Shown here piece by piece: positions 1 to 8,568 of a stretch of DNA of 50,406 nucleotides. Made by a program: the position numbers and the translations under genes. The notes under the pieces are model-generated. The model was not told where the DNA came from. It saw nothing but the letters and a program-made list of their open reading frames with translations, and ran no database searches. Origin of the DNA: JAZLGI01 sp045616225. Lineage in GTDB: Bacteria > Spirochaetota > Spirochaetia > Sphaerochaetales > Sphaerochaetaceae. Location of the stretch: positions 1-50,406 of the forward strand of contig JAZLGI010000078.1 of the NCBI GenBank assembly GCA_045616225.1. Reading direction: 5' to 3'. The first letter of the stretch is position 1; each line of letters starts with the position of its first letter.

Positions 1-861
1 TTCATAAGCCTTTTGCATAATGAAGAGTTTCTAGCAATTGGAATAATTGATAATTCAAGTAAGGAAGACTTACTTGAAACTTTGCGTTGGTATGTGGCTA
101 ATTTTAACCATAGACTTCATGTTATTACAGATAGAGACAGGTTTTCTCCTACAATGCTTATGGATAGCTTTCCTGAAGTAACTTTCATAACATTTGAAAC
201 ACGTCCATCTTTATCTCAGGCTTTGAATGCTTTAGCAGCAGAATGTTATACAACTTATTTTCTTGCTGTTGGGAGTGATACAGAGCTTGTGCAATTTGAT
301 TGGCCTTCTATTTTAAGCAAAATGCAGAAAGACAACCATCCTGCAGCTTTGTGTCCTCTTTGTTTTAACAGAAGCAAGGAACTTGTTCCAACAGTTAGAG
401 TTCCTCATATGAACGGAAATGAAGTTGATCCCATGAGCTTTTTACCTGGTCATAATCCAACTGAAACTCTGTATCCTGTTTGCGGATATGGAATTTATGA
501 CAGGGCAATGTTCCAGAGAATGAGAGGCTTTGATGAACAAATCAAAGGGGATTATTGGCAGGCAATGGATTACGGAACAAGGTGTTGGTTGTACGGGAAT
601 CCAATCTTTTGCGTAGAAGATATTGCCCTCTTGTTTTATTCAAAACAATTTATAATTGAAGATAGGTCTGAACTTTCCGGAGTAGGTAGGTTTTATACAA
701 AGGCTCTCTCTGTTAAAAAGAAAGGTGCTAAGATTACATATCAAAAGACTTATAAGTTTGACAAGCACCTTATGAATTCAGAAATCAGACCGCATTTGGT
801 TTTGTACAAAACAGATTACGAGACACTATGCACTATGTGGAGAATTCCGGAAGAAGTTTAG
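1..861 (+). CDS. glycosyltransferase-like protein, 5' end outside the window
   Basis: The frame is open from base 1; the first possible start inside the window is a TTG at 13, but codons before it are also open, so the gene probably begins upstream. The visible ~285 residues resemble a GT-A (family 2-like) glycosyltransferase: an acidic 'VGSDTEL' stretch near residue 90 where such enzymes carry the metal-binding DxD, and a later 'MRGFDEQIKGDYWQAMDYG' segment like the GGFDE...ED.D acceptor region. There is no signal peptide or membrane segment in the visible part, so it is likely cytoplasmic. The donor and acceptor sugars cannot be read from the sequence. It ends convergently with serS, overlapping its 3' end by 4 bp. 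The family call is tentative. Confidence 0.5.
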   Translation, partial: FISLLHNEEFLAIGIIDNSSKEDLLETLRWYVANFNHRLHVITDRDRFSPTMLMDSFPEVTFITFETRPSLSQALNALAAECYTTYFLAVGSDTELVQFDWPSILSKMQKDNHPAALCPLCFNRSKELVPTVRVPHMNGNEVDPMSFLPGHNPTETLYPVCGYGIYDRAMFQRMRGFDEQIKGDYWQAMDYGTRCWLYGNPIFCVEDIALLFYSKQFIIEDRSELSGVGRFYTKALSVKKKGAKITYQKTYKFDKHLMNSEIRPHLVLYKTDYETLCTMWRIPEEV

Positions 862-2132
862 CGTGAAATCTTTTCCATTCCCATGTACGGTACAAGGGCT
901 TTTGGAATAGTTATACTTCCGTCTTCATTCTGATAGTTTTCAAGTATTGCAACCATAGCTCTTGAAACTGCGACTGCGGTTCCGTTAAGCATGTGAACAT
1001 ACTTTGTCTTTCCATCATCATCTTTGTATTTGATGTTGAGGTTTCTGGACTGGAAATCTGTACAGTTACTTGTAGAAGTTACTTCTCCGTATTCTCCGCA
1101 GTCTCCACGTCCCGGCATCCAGGCTTCTATGTCAAATTTGCGGTATGCAGGAGCTCCAAGGTCTCCTGTACATGTGTCTACGACACGGTAGGCAAGTCCA
1201 AGACCACTGAATATCTCTTCTTCAATTGAAAGAAGTTCATCATGGAAACGGTCACTGTCTTCAGGAAGGCAAAGAATGAACATTTCAAGTTTTGAGAACT
1301 GGTGAACTCTGTAAAGACCTTTTGAGTATTGACCTGCGGCTCCTGCTTCTCTTCTGAAACAATGGCTTAAGCCTGTCATCTTACAAGGTAACTCTTCTTT
1401 TGCGAAAACACGTCCGGAATTATAGCCTCCAAGTGTAATCTCTGCAGTTCCTACCAAAGCAGTTCCTGTGCCTTCCACTGTATAAATGTTGCTTTCTTCT
1501 CCGCGTGGATTAAAACCTATTCCTTCCAATATCTCTTCTTTTGCTACATCCGGAGTTATAAACGGAGTAAAACCATGTTTGATTACAATATCCATTGCAT
1601 AACGCTCAAGAGCCATCTGAAGAAGAACAGCTTCATTTTTTAAGTAGTAGAACTTTGGTCCGCTGACCTTTGTGGCTGTGTCAAAATCTATAAGATCCAG
1701 CTTTTCTGAGAGCTGAACATGATCTAGAGGCTTAAATGAAAACTGAGGAATTGTTCCTGCAAATTTTACTGCAGTACTGTCCTTGTCTTCTTTTCCTATT
1801 GGAGCACTTGGATGTGCATAGTTTGGAATTTGTCTCAAAAGTGAGTTGTATTCTTTATCAATTGTTTCAAGAGAAGCTTCTACACGTGCAATTTTTTCCT
1901 TAAGTTCACGGCCTTCTTCTATAAGAGCCTGACGGACATCATTTTCCATTTTGCCCTTCATTTTAGCTGCATTCTCATTTCTTGCAGCTCTGAGAGATTC
2001 TGCCTGTTGCATGAGTTCTGCTCTATCATCTTGGAGAAGAATGACTTTATCTAAGTCTACTTTCATGTTTCTGTTTTTGATGTTCTGTGCAATCTCATCA
2101 TGCCTTGTCTTAAGTTCTCTGTAATCTATCAT
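858..2132 (-). CDS. serS: seryl-tRNA synthetase
   Basis: Class II aminoacyl-tRNA synthetase that charges tRNA-Ser (and tRNA-Sec where present) with serine. At 424 residues it has the usual bacterial length. Residues 1-100 form the long Lys/Glu-rich antiparallel coiled coil that grips the tRNA variable arm. Motif 2 is seen as 'CFRREAGAAGQYSKGLYRVHQF', trimmed here to its key residues R-E-A-G and the RVHQF end, and motif 3 as 'NGTAVAVSRAMVAILENYQ', slightly unlike the common NGSGLAVGRTLVAILENYQ. The ATG start has an AGAGG ribosome site about 8 nt upstream, and a TTGAAA/TATATT promoter lies further up, so it is probably transcribed on its own. No T-box leader is visible. Assignment is firm. Confidence 0.96.
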   Translation of the reverse strand: MIDYRELKTRHDEIAQNIKNRNMKVDLDKVILLQDDRAELMQQAESLRAARNENAAKMKGKMENDVRQALIEEGRELKEKIARVEASLETIDKEYNSLLRQIPNYAHPSAPIGKEDKDSTAVKFAGTIPQFSFKPLDHVQLSEKLDLIDFDTATKVSGPKFYYLKNEAVLLQMALERYAMDIVIKHGFTPFITPDVAKEEILEGIGFNPRGEESNIYTVEGTGTALVGTAEITLGGYNSGRVFAKEELPCKMTGLSHCFRREAGAAGQYSKGLYRVHQFSKLEMFILCLPEDSDRFHDELLSIEEEIFSGLGLAYRVVDTCTGDLGAPAYRKFDIEAWMPGRGDCGEYGEVTSTSNCTDFQSRNLNIKYKDDDGKTKYVHMLNGTAVAVSRAMVAILENYQNEDGSITIPKALVPYMGMEKISR

Positions 2133-2158
2133 GTAATTACCTCTTTACGTGCAGGGTT

Positions 2159-2187
2159 AATATAGTGTTTTGAGCTGTTTATTTCAA
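2159..2187 (-). promoter_or_regulatory. sigma70-type promoter for serS
   Basis: On the minus strand, -35 TTGAAA (2182-2187) and -10 TATATT (2159-2164) are separated by 17 bp. Predicted transcription starts near 2152, giving a leader of about 20 nt that contains the AGAGG ribosome site. Confidence 0.55.
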
Positions 2188-2196
2188 TAAGAAGTA

Positions 2197-3417
2197 TCAG
2201 TTGGATATCTTTTCATGTTGCATTCTGTAATTTATGCAACGCATAAGATAATCTATGTAGTCAGGATTCTTACACATACTCTTTCCGTTGACATCTGAAA
2301 TTTTGGCTACATCCATTCCGTTGCAGGCAGTTGTTTTCATGACAATATTCAAAGGCTGGACATCTGTGTCATTGGAAATGAATGTTCCTATACCAAAGGC
2401 TGTTTTAATTTTATCTCTGTATTTTTTGTTAATTAAAGTAGCTTTCTCAAAGTTAAGGCTGTCACTGAAGAGAAGAGTTTTTGTCTTAGGATCTATTCCA
2501 AGAGTATTGTAATTGTCAATCATCTTATCTGCCCAGATAAAAGGACCTCCGCTGTCATGTCTGACACCGCTGAACAATGTGGCGTATGTGAGTCTGAAGT
2601 CCCTTAAGAAACAGTCTGTGGTAATTGTATCTGTCAGGGCTGTTCCGTTTAAAACACCGTACTCATTTACCCAACGGTCAAGGGCATACCAGTTTGAATA
2701 AGCAGGATTATGCTTGTGATTTCCCTGACCTACACACATTACCCATTCATGAGCCATTGTTCCTACTACTTTTAAATGATATTTCTTAGCAAGATAAACA
2801 TTTGATGTTCCTACAAATGTAGAAGATTCATATTTGTGATTTGCCAGTTCTGTCACTGCAAGTTCTTCTGCTTCTGCACTTAGTCTTCTTCTTAAACCAA
2901 ATTCAGAGAAATTTCCTATACTGTACAAACCTGACTCAAGTCCTTGGATTTTTTCTTTTAATCTATCTTTAAATGATTCAAAAAGCTTTTCATAGTCATA
3001 GGTGCTTCTGAAATATACTTCACTTACTATTGCAAGGGTAGGAATTTCATACATGGAAGTGTTGAGCCATGTACCTTTTGCTTCAATTGAAAGACCGCAA
3101 GGAGAATCTTCAGATATTTCAAAATCTTCATATCTTGGTTCCCACAGTCTGAGAAAGTCTACATAAGAGCCTTTTATCCACTTGATTCCGTTAAGAAACT
3201 CCAGTTCATCTTCTGTGAACCGTAAAGAGCAGTAAAGTTTTATCTGTCTTTTAATTTCTTCTACCATTTCATGAGAAAAGTGAACATCTGTATTTCTGCA
3301 CTTGAAACTCCATGTAGTTTTGTAATCGCTGAAACCATGATAAATGGCTTGTCCCATTGAAAATTTGTATGTATCTGTTTCCAGAAGACTTGTAATAATT
3401 CTGTGCATTTCTTCCAT
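2197..3417 (-). CDS. pncB: nicotinate phosphoribosyltransferase
   Basis: Converts nicotinate and PRPP to nicotinate mononucleotide, the entry step of the Preiss-Handler NAD salvage pathway. The 406 residues match the PncB length. Family landmarks are the N-terminal 'TDTYKFSMGQAIY', the central 'VGTMAHEWVMCVGQ' containing the His that is phosphorylated in the family, 'LTDTITTDCFLRDF', and the PRPP-binding 'GVRHDSGGPFIWADKMI'. The start ATG has no Shine-Dalgarno sequence; instead a TATATT hexamer ends 6 nt before it, with TTAAAA 17 bp further up inside the end of dinB, so a leaderless transcript is possible. It is the middle of three minus-strand genes but probably has its own promoter. Confidence 0.95.
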   Translation of the reverse strand: MEEMHRIITSLLETDTYKFSMGQAIYHGFSDYKTTWSFKCRNTDVHFSHEMVEEIKRQIKLYCSLRFTEDELEFLNGIKWIKGSYVDFLRLWEPRYEDFEISEDSPCGLSIEAKGTWLNTSMYEIPTLAIVSEVYFRSTYDYEKLFESFKDRLKEKIQGLESGLYSIGNFSEFGLRRRLSAEAEELAVTELANHKYESSTFVGTSNVYLAKKYHLKVVGTMAHEWVMCVGQGNHKHNPAYSNWYALDRWVNEYGVLNGTALTDTITTDCFLRDFRLTYATLFSGVRHDSGGPFIWADKMIDNYNTLGIDPKTKTLLFSDSLNFEKATLINKKYRDKIKTAFGIGTFISNDTDVQPLNIVMKTTACNGMDVAKISDVNGKSMCKNPDYIDYLMRCINYRMQHEKISN

Positions 3418-3423
3418 ATTTAT

Positions 3424-3452
3424 AATATAGCACCTTTTGACCGTGGTTTTAA
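3424..3452 (-). promoter_or_regulatory. candidate leaderless promoter for pncB
   Basis: -35-like TTAAAA (3447-3452), 17 bp spacer, -10 TATATT (3424-3429), then only 6 nt (ATAAAT) to the ATG. No ribosome site lies in between. The -35 box overlaps the dinB stop codon. Confidence 0.4.
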
Positions 3453-4612
3453 GAGTTAAGCTCTGAAGCTTTTTTAAGTTTAAACCCTTTTTTCTCCAAA
3501 GAATGAATAGTCTTGTCTAAATTCCGCTTTCTGTGGTCTGTTTCAGAAAAAAGACTGTCTTGAATGGGAGTGTCTCCGCAATAGGTTTGATAAAGTCCCA
3601 AACCAATGAGTCTTATTCCCTGACCTTCTGACCATTTTGACAAAAGGAGTTCTTTCCCTGCTTTAAAGAGTTGAGTTGTATTTAATATCTGGTCTTGCGG
3701 AGTTGCCTGAACTGTTATTGTTCTGAAATCTCCCCATCTTAGTTTTAGGCCAACTGTTTTTGCCATTATCTTTTCGTCAAAAGACCTTGCCATTAGTTCT
3801 GAACTCATGCCAAGCAAAACAGAAAAGAGAGTTTGGGAGTCTGAGATGTCATCTGCAAAGGTTGTTTCTGTGGATATGGAATGGCTCTTTGTTTTTTCCT
3901 GCATAAAGCCGGGGTCTATTCCTCTGACTGCTTTATAAATGAAATCTCCCATAGAAGGCGAAAAGGTTTTCTTAAGATAATCCAAACTGTATTCTCTTAT
4001 TTGGGCCGGTGTATACATTTCCTTTGAATGAAGTCTTTCAAGACTGCTTTTTCCAAGTCCCCATATTTTTTCCAGTCCTATTGCATCTATGAAAACCTGT
4101 TCTTTAGTAGGGGACACTGCACATAGACCATCCGGTTTATTGTAATCACTTGCCATTTTTGCTATGAAAGGGTTTGCCGCTATTCCTATGCTTAAGGTAA
4201 TTCCAATATCACGCTTGATTCTTTCTTTGATTCTCATTGCACATTCTCTGGGTTCTCCCAAAAGACGACTTGTGCCTGACATGTTCATGTATGCTTCGTC
4301 TATTGAAACCTGATGTATTTCAGGAGAATACTCTCTTAGTATGGACATTACCTGATGGCTGACTTCTGAGTATTTTCTGTAATTGCCTTCTATGAATATT
4401 CCGTTTGGACAGAGTTTATAAGCGGTAAGGGTTGGCATTGCGGAATGAACTCCGTATTTTCTTGCTTCGTAGGAACATGTTGACACTACCATTCTTTTTC
4501 CTACAGTTCCAATAATAAGAGGTTTGTTCCTGTATGAAGGGTTGTCTCTCTGCTCTACCGAGGCAAAAAAAGCATCTAAGTCTACATGAAAAAATACATT
4601 TCCGCTTGACAT
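3449..4612 (-). CDS. dinB: DNA polymerase IV (Y-family)
   Basis: Error-prone translesion polymerase. At 387 residues it carries the Y-family landmarks: 'FFHVDLDAFFASVEQ' with catalytic Asp11 and steric-gate region Phe15-Phe16, and 'SIDEAYMNM' with catalytic Asp105-Glu106. The thumb helix-hairpin-helix region ('IWGLGKSSLERL') and little-finger domain follow. The C-terminus ends in 'KKGFKLKKASELNS' with no obvious beta-clamp QLxLF peptide at the tail, though an internal 'QDSLFSET' is present. The start ATG lacks a ribosome site; a TATATT hexamer ends 6 nt before it. It is divergent from the TSCPD gene, sharing an 81-bp intergenic region. I see no LexA-type box there. Confidence 0.95.
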   Translation of the reverse strand: MSSGNVFFHVDLDAFFASVEQRDNPSYRNKPLIIGTVGKRMVVSTCSYEARKYGVHSAMPTLTAYKLCPNGIFIEGNYRKYSEVSHQVMSILREYSPEIHQVSIDEAYMNMSGTSRLLGEPRECAMRIKERIKRDIGITLSIGIAANPFIAKMASDYNKPDGLCAVSPTKEQVFIDAIGLEKIWGLGKSSLERLHSKEMYTPAQIREYSLDYLKKTFSPSMGDFIYKAVRGIDPGFMQEKTKSHSISTETTFADDISDSQTLFSVLLGMSSELMARSFDEKIMAKTVGLKLRWGDFRTITVQATPQDQILNTTQLFKAGKELLLSKWSEGQGIRLIGLGLYQTYCGDTPIQDSLFSETDHRKRNLDKTIHSLEKKGFKLKKASELNS

Positions 4613-4693
4613 ATGATTAATATATCACAGTATGCCGGTATTTACCATGTTGCGTACTTTTTGTTTTGCTTCGGTTTTGTTATTATTACAAAT

Positions 4694-4942
4694 ATGAAGG
4701 AAATTAATTTTAGAACACGTGGTATATGTGCCGTTCTCATTAACGTGCAAGTTGATGATGAAGATAGAATTGCAGATGTTTCTTTTCTTGGCGGTTGTGA
4801 TGGAAATCATAAGGGGTTGGTCGCCCTTTGCAAAGGTATGAAAAGAACTGAGGTAATTGAGAGACTTAAAGGTATTACATGCGGAATGAAGTCAAGTTCA
4901 TGTCCTGATCAACTGGCAAGAGCTTTAGAAGAAATAAAATGA
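4694..4942 (+). CDS. TSCPD-domain small protein
   Basis: 82-residue cytoplasmic protein that is essentially one TSCPD domain, a small domain also found at the end of some vitamin B12-dependent ribonucleotide reductases. The conserved cysteines are visible at 12 ('GICAV'), 35 ('GGCDGN'), 63 ('ITCG') and 70 ('SSCPDQLA'), plus Cys46; together they could bind a metal, but the role of the stand-alone protein is unknown. I start at the ATG at 4694 because the family begins at this point; an in-frame ATG at 4613 would add a 27-residue hydrophobic leader not expected in the family. There is no ribosome site, but TATTAT ends 7 nt upstream. Its stop overlaps the next start as ATGA, implying translational coupling. 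Confidence 0.85.
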   Translation: MKEINFRTRGICAVLINVQVDDEDRIADVSFLGGCDGNHKGLVALCKGMKRTEVIERLKGITCGMKSSSCPDQLARALEEIK

Positions 4943-5925
4943 AAAAAACAGTCGTTGTCCTTGTGTTGCTGTTCTCTGTATTTTGTGCTTTTTCTGCTGA
5001 TTTAGATGGTCAGCGTTTGGCATTGGGAAATATGAAAGCTGCAGCAAACTGGGACTTTATGACAGATTTTTCCAATCCTGCTTTTCTTTGTGTTTATGAT
5101 GCAAACCATAGGATGGTTCTTTCTGCAGGCAATAATTCTTTTGTGGCTTCTCCTTTCCCTTACGGTCAGTTAAATGGGGCTTCTGTATCTTTTATTGCCA
5201 GCAATATGTCTTTGAGCCTTGATTTATCTTGGTTTCCGGAGAAGCAGAATGACGGATTATATACTCTCAAACATAGATTTGCCGTTAACACTCAGCTTGC
5301 TTATCAATACAAGGATTTTTCTTTTGGACTTGGATTTTCCGGAGGCTCTGAGAGTGAGAGAAAAGATATTGAGTTGGAAGAGAAGCTGTTTTCCGGACTT
5401 TTCTCTGAAACATTCTTCGGAAGATACAAAACGGTTTTGGATTCTGAGTCTGTAGAGCTTTCTGCAGGTATTATTTATCACAACAGCGGTTTTACATTTG
5501 GTATTTTGTGTGAAAATATCTTTGAATCGGATTCTAAATTTGAAGTTTCTTTTGATTCTGTTGCAGATAGTATAGATTGCGGTTTCTGGTATGAGATGGA
5601 TAGGTATAACAGAAGAGGAAGACTAAGAGACAGTGTTGTGGGTTTTGGTTGTGAATTTCAAAGAATTTTTGATTTCTATCAAAGATCTTTTAATGCAGGA
5701 ATATGCTACAACCACCAATTTTCAAGAAACTTTAACTTATTTTGCACCGCAGGAGCAGATATTTCTTTCTATGATACTGTACAAGAAAGCTTCCAGACAT
5801 TAGGCTTTGGTGTATTGTTTAATCCGGTAAAATTTACATGTGTTTGTGAATTCCCATTTGGAATTTATTATTCAGAGAATATAGACAGAATCAGGCTTAG
5901 TTTTACAGCCGAAGTTGGATTCTGA
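4939..5925 (+). CDS. exported outer-membrane-like protein of unknown function
   Basis: 328 residues beginning with a clear signal peptide (MKKTVVVLVLLFSVFCAFSADLD, cut probably after the 'FSA' segment). The remainder is rich in alternating aromatic and polar residues ('NTQLAYQYKDFSFGLGFSGG', 'LRLSFTAEVGF' style strands) and ends in Phe, as outer-membrane beta barrels often do. I do not recognise a named family. It is translationally coupled to the TSCPD gene by a 4-bp ATGA overlap and precedes yicC by 16 bp, so it sits at the head of a mixed housekeeping operon. A spirochaete barrel or periplasmic protein is the best description. Confidence 0.7.
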   Translation: MKKTVVVLVLLFSVFCAFSADLDGQRLALGNMKAAANWDFMTDFSNPAFLCVYDANHRMVLSAGNNSFVASPFPYGQLNGASVSFIASNMSLSLDLSWFPEKQNDGLYTLKHRFAVNTQLAYQYKDFSFGLGFSGGSESERKDIELEEKLFSGLFSETFFGRYKTVLDSESVELSAGIIYHNSGFTFGILCENIFESDSKFEVSFDSVADSIDCGFWYEMDRYNRRGRLRDSVVGFGCEFQRIFDFYQRSFNAGICYNHQFSRNFNLFCTAGADISFYDTVQESFQTLGFGVLFNPVKFTCVCEFPFGIYYSENIDRIRLSFTAEVGF

Positions 5926-5941
5926 TTCATAGAGGTTATTT

Positions 5942-6820
5942 ATGAGAAGCATGACAGCATATGGTTATTCTGAGTATTCGTGTGAGGATTACATTCTCAC
6001 GATGGAACTTAAGTCTTACAACAACAGGTTTTTTGAGGTGTCTTATGCTGCACCATCTGTTCTTTCTCCATACGAACCGGAGATTACAGAACTGATAAAA
6101 AACAATGCAAAGCGCGGACATGTGGATATTTCAATTAAGCTTAGAAATCTCAAGGGAACAAATGAGGTTTCAGTAGATGAATCTGCTGCTCATGCTTATC
6201 TTGCCGCTTTTGAAAAGCTTAACAGCCTTTCTTCTATGCACGGTTTTGATCCAAAACTTAAGTTTTCCGATTTAAGTCTTCAGGAAGGTGTTATCTCCAA
6301 TACCGTTATTAAAAGCATTGAGTGTTACAGAACAGGTTTGGATGCTTGTGCTAAAAACGTTATTGAGCAGTTTAATATTGCAAAGAACAGGGAAGGAAAG
6401 GTTACTGAAAAAGACCTGACAGAAAAAATCAATTCAATAGAAAAGAGCCTTGAAGTTGTAAAAGACAATGCAGACGGTTTGGAATCTATGATAAAGGAAA
6501 ACCTTGTTTCAAGAATTCACGAGATGCTGGGAGATCAGAATTATGATGAGAACAGAATTCTGACAGAAGTAGCAGTAATGCTTATGAGATATACAATTAA
6601 CGAAGAAACTGTACGTCTTGGCGCTCATATTGCAGAGTTTAAAAAACTCCTTGTTTCAGACGAAGCTGTTGGAAAAAGAATGGATTTTCTCTGTCAGGAA
6701 ATGAACAGGGAAATAAATACCATAGGAAGTAAAAGTCAAATGGTAAACATAAACTTTGAAGTGGTTAATATGAAAGATTGCCTTGAAAACATAAGAGAGC
6801 AGATAAGGAATATAGAATAA
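5942..6820 (+). CDS. yicC: YicC-family protein (putative endoribonuclease)
   Basis: 292 residues with the YicC start 'MRSMTAYGYSEY' (family: MIxSMTGFGR), 'ELKSYNNRFFEV' (family: E.KSVN.R.LE), and the C-terminal 'GKRMDFLCQEMNREINTIGSKSQ' stretch, key residues GKxxDFLxQEMNRExNTxxSK, which is nearly invariant. YicC proteins are reported RNA endonucleases that act in small-RNA and mRNA turnover; the exact targets here are unknown. An AGAGG site precedes the ATG. The stop codon overlaps the next start by one base (TAATG), as in other genomes where yicC is followed by a nucleotide kinase (often gmk) and then rpoZ. Confidence 0.93.
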   Translation: MRSMTAYGYSEYSCEDYILTMELKSYNNRFFEVSYAAPSVLSPYEPEITELIKNNAKRGHVDISIKLRNLKGTNEVSVDESAAHAYLAAFEKLNSLSSMHGFDPKLKFSDLSLQEGVISNTVIKSIECYRTGLDACAKNVIEQFNIAKNREGKVTEKDLTEKINSIEKSLEVVKDNADGLESMIKENLVSRIHEMLGDQNYDENRILTEVAVMLMRYTINEETVRLGAHIAEFKKLLVSDEAVGKRMDFLCQEMNREINTIGSKSQMVNINFEVVNMKDCLENIREQIRNIE

Positions 6821-7347
6821 TGAGAATTGCTATTTCAGGAAAAAGCGGTTGCGGAAATACAACTGTTTCTACATTGCTTTCACAAAAACTGGGTTTTCCA
6901 ATGGTTAACTTTACCTTTAGACAGATGGCTCAGGAAAGAAATATGGAATTCTGGGATTTCTGTGCCCTTGCAGAAAAAGACGACAACATAGATCGTGAAC
7001 TGGATTCCAGAATGGTTAAGATGGCTCTTGAGAGTGAGAACAGTGTTTTAGGTTCAAGATTGGCAATCTGGAACATGAAAGAGGCAGACCTAAAAGTTTA
7101 TCTGGTTGCTTCAGATGAAGAAAGAGCCAGAAGAATAGTCCGCAGAGAAGGTGGTTCTCTTGAAGAAAGAATGGCTCAGACAAGGGCCCGTGATTCAAAA
7201 GACAGTGCCCGTTACAAAAGAATATACGGCATAGATAACAGTGATACTTCTGTGGCAGATTTGGTAATTGATACAGAGGGAAAGACTCCGCAGCAGATAG
7301 TTGATATCATAATCAATAAGATAAACGAGTCTTCACAAAACAATTAA
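6820..7347 (+). CDS. cytidylate-kinase-like P-loop protein with altered Walker A
   Basis: 175 residues in the short archaeal-type CMP kinase family (Cytidylate_kin_2), which phosphorylates CMP/dCMP. Visible marks are the N-terminal P-loop 'ISGKSGCGNTTVS', the LID-like 'EERARRIVRREGGS' and 'RDSKDSARYKRIYGIDNSD' that typifies the family. Walker A would be GxxxxGK[ST]; here it is G7-KSGC-G12-N13-T14, so Asn replaces the usual lysine. This may be a lineage feature or may alter activity. It is coupled to yicC by a one-base stop/start overlap and followed after 46 bp by rpoZ. Family assignment is good, and catalytic competence is uncertain. Confidence 0.8.
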   Translation: MRIAISGKSGCGNTTVSTLLSQKLGFPMVNFTFRQMAQERNMEFWDFCALAEKDDNIDRELDSRMVKMALESENSVLGSRLAIWNMKEADLKVYLVASDEERARRIVRREGGSLEERMAQTRARDSKDSARYKRIYGIDNSDTSVADLVIDTEGKTPQQIVDIIINKINESSQNN

Positions 7348-7393
7348 AAAAGTGTAAAGTGCTTACCGCTAGCAAAATATAAGGAGACACACC

Positions 7394-7684
7394 TTGGAAA
7401 ACACAGCTGTAAAACGTGAAGAAAGAATCAAAAAATACAGTCAGACAGTCCGCGTACCACTTGATGAAATCATTGATACACAGGAGAACATCTACGAATT
7501 AACAAGTAAAGCCATTAAAAAGGCTGCCATTATTTCTGCAGATTCTGAACTTGTTGATATTATTGAACGCCAGGACAAGAATGAGGAAACTCATGTTGTT
7601 ACAAAAGAGAGCTGCAAGGTCTGTTCTATTGCCCTTTCAGAAGTTCTATGTAACAAGGAAGAAACCCCGGCTCAAGAGCAGTGA
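7394..7684 (+). CDS. rpoZ: RNA polymerase omega subunit
   Basis: 96 residues. Omega is a small chaperone-like subunit that helps assemble beta-prime in RNA polymerase. The stretch 'VPLDEIIDTQENIYELTSKAIKKAAIIS' (key residues PLDxII, NIYELT, A.KKA) fits the omega fold and the spirochaete form of the protein; the C-terminal half is variable and contains 'CKVC'. The start is a TTG at 7394, chosen because AAGGAG lies 7 nt upstream and no ATG is available nearby. The genomic setting, between a yicC/nucleotide-kinase pair and miaA, supports the call. Its stop overlaps miaA's GTG start (GTGA). Confidence 0.75.
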   Translation: MENTAVKREERIKKYSQTVRVPLDEIIDTQENIYELTSKAIKKAAIISADSELVDIIERQDKNEETHVVTKESCKVCSIALSEVLCNKEETPAQEQ

Positions 7685-8568
7685 GGACAATATTCCTTTT
7701 TGGTCCCACTGCAGTGGGAAAGACCTCTCTTCTTTGCGATTGTTTTGCAAAGGGGTTTGAGGTTGTAAATGCAGACAGCATACAAGTTTACAAAGAATTG
7801 AACATAGGTTCAGCCAAGGCCGATGAGAAAACAAGAGCCTTGGTTTCTCATCATCTCATAGATATTCGTGAACCTTGGGAAACATTTAATGTTGCAGATT
7901 TTATTTCTCTTGCAGATAAGGCTTGTGAAGAAATAAGAAGCAGGGGAAATATTCCAGTAATCTGCGGAGGCACTGCCTACTATTTTAAACACTTTCTTTA
8001 TGGTCTCAGTGAAGCACCGGCTTCAAATAACAAAACAAGAAATGAAGTTGCATCTTTTATAGAAAAAGTAGGGAATCTAGAAGCCCACAAGTTCCTTGCT
8101 TCTGTAGACCCTGTCTCTGCTGCAAGAATAAATGTAAATGATACTTACAGAATTTCAAGGGCAATAGAAGTGTTCAAAGACAGCGGAAAACCTTTGTCTT
8201 CATTTGAACTTCCAAAAGAACCTAGAAATAAAATGGATGTTGTATGTATTGGTCTTTGCAGAGATAAAGAAAGCCTTGTTTCAAGAATAAGATTGCGTGT
8301 AGATCTGATGTTTGAACAGGGAATGGTAGAAGAGATGAAGTATCTTTTCTCTATTGGAGCAAACTCAAATTGGCAAAGTATGCAGGCTATTGGCTACAGA
8401 GAGTTTATGGAACTTGATATGAATAACCTGGATATTCCTTCCGTAAAAGAAAGCATAATAATGAACAGTATTCATTATGCAAAACGGCAAATGACATTTT
8501 TTAAAAGCTTTGCAGATGTTAATTGGGTAGACCCTGAAGATTCCAAAGTCGTTAAAGCTTTGTTATAA
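7681..8568 (+). CDS. miaA: tRNA dimethylallyltransferase
   Basis: Transfers a dimethylallyl group to N6 of A37 in tRNAs that read UNN codons. The 295 residues include the P-loop 'FGPTAVGKTSL' at the N-terminus, 'NADSIQVYKELNIGSAK' (family DSxQxYxxxxIGTAK), 'HHLIDI' and 'ICGGTAYYFKHFLYGLSEAP' (family GGTGLYxxALxxG). The last conserved block is 'MQAIGYREFMELD', followed by 'AKRQMTFFKSF' (family RQxTWFR). The start is a GTG that overlaps the rpoZ stop as GTGA. The 3' end overlaps the convergent rqcH gene by 6 bp. Confidence 0.95.
   Translation: MRTIFLFGPTAVGKTSLLCDCFAKGFEVVNADSIQVYKELNIGSAKADEKTRALVSHHLIDIREPWETFNVADFISLADKACEEIRSRGNIPVICGGTAYYFKHFLYGLSEAPASNNKTRNEVASFIEKVGNLEAHKFLASVDPVSAARINVNDTYRISRAIEVFKDSGKPLSSFELPKEPRNKMDVVCIGLCRDKESLVSRIRLRVDLMFEQGMVEEMKYLFSIGANSNWQSMQAIGYREFMELDMNNLDIPSVKESIIMNSIHYAKRQMTFFKSFADVNWVDPEDSKVVKALL

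Noticed and set aside
2133..2196. T-box or other riboswitch before serS (and before alaS)
   Set aside because: Leaders are about 20 nt or absent, leaving no room for such a structure.
4613..4693. longer TSCPD protein starting at 4613
   Set aside because: The extra 27 residues are hydrophobic and unlike the family, and would fall within the divergent dinB promoter region.
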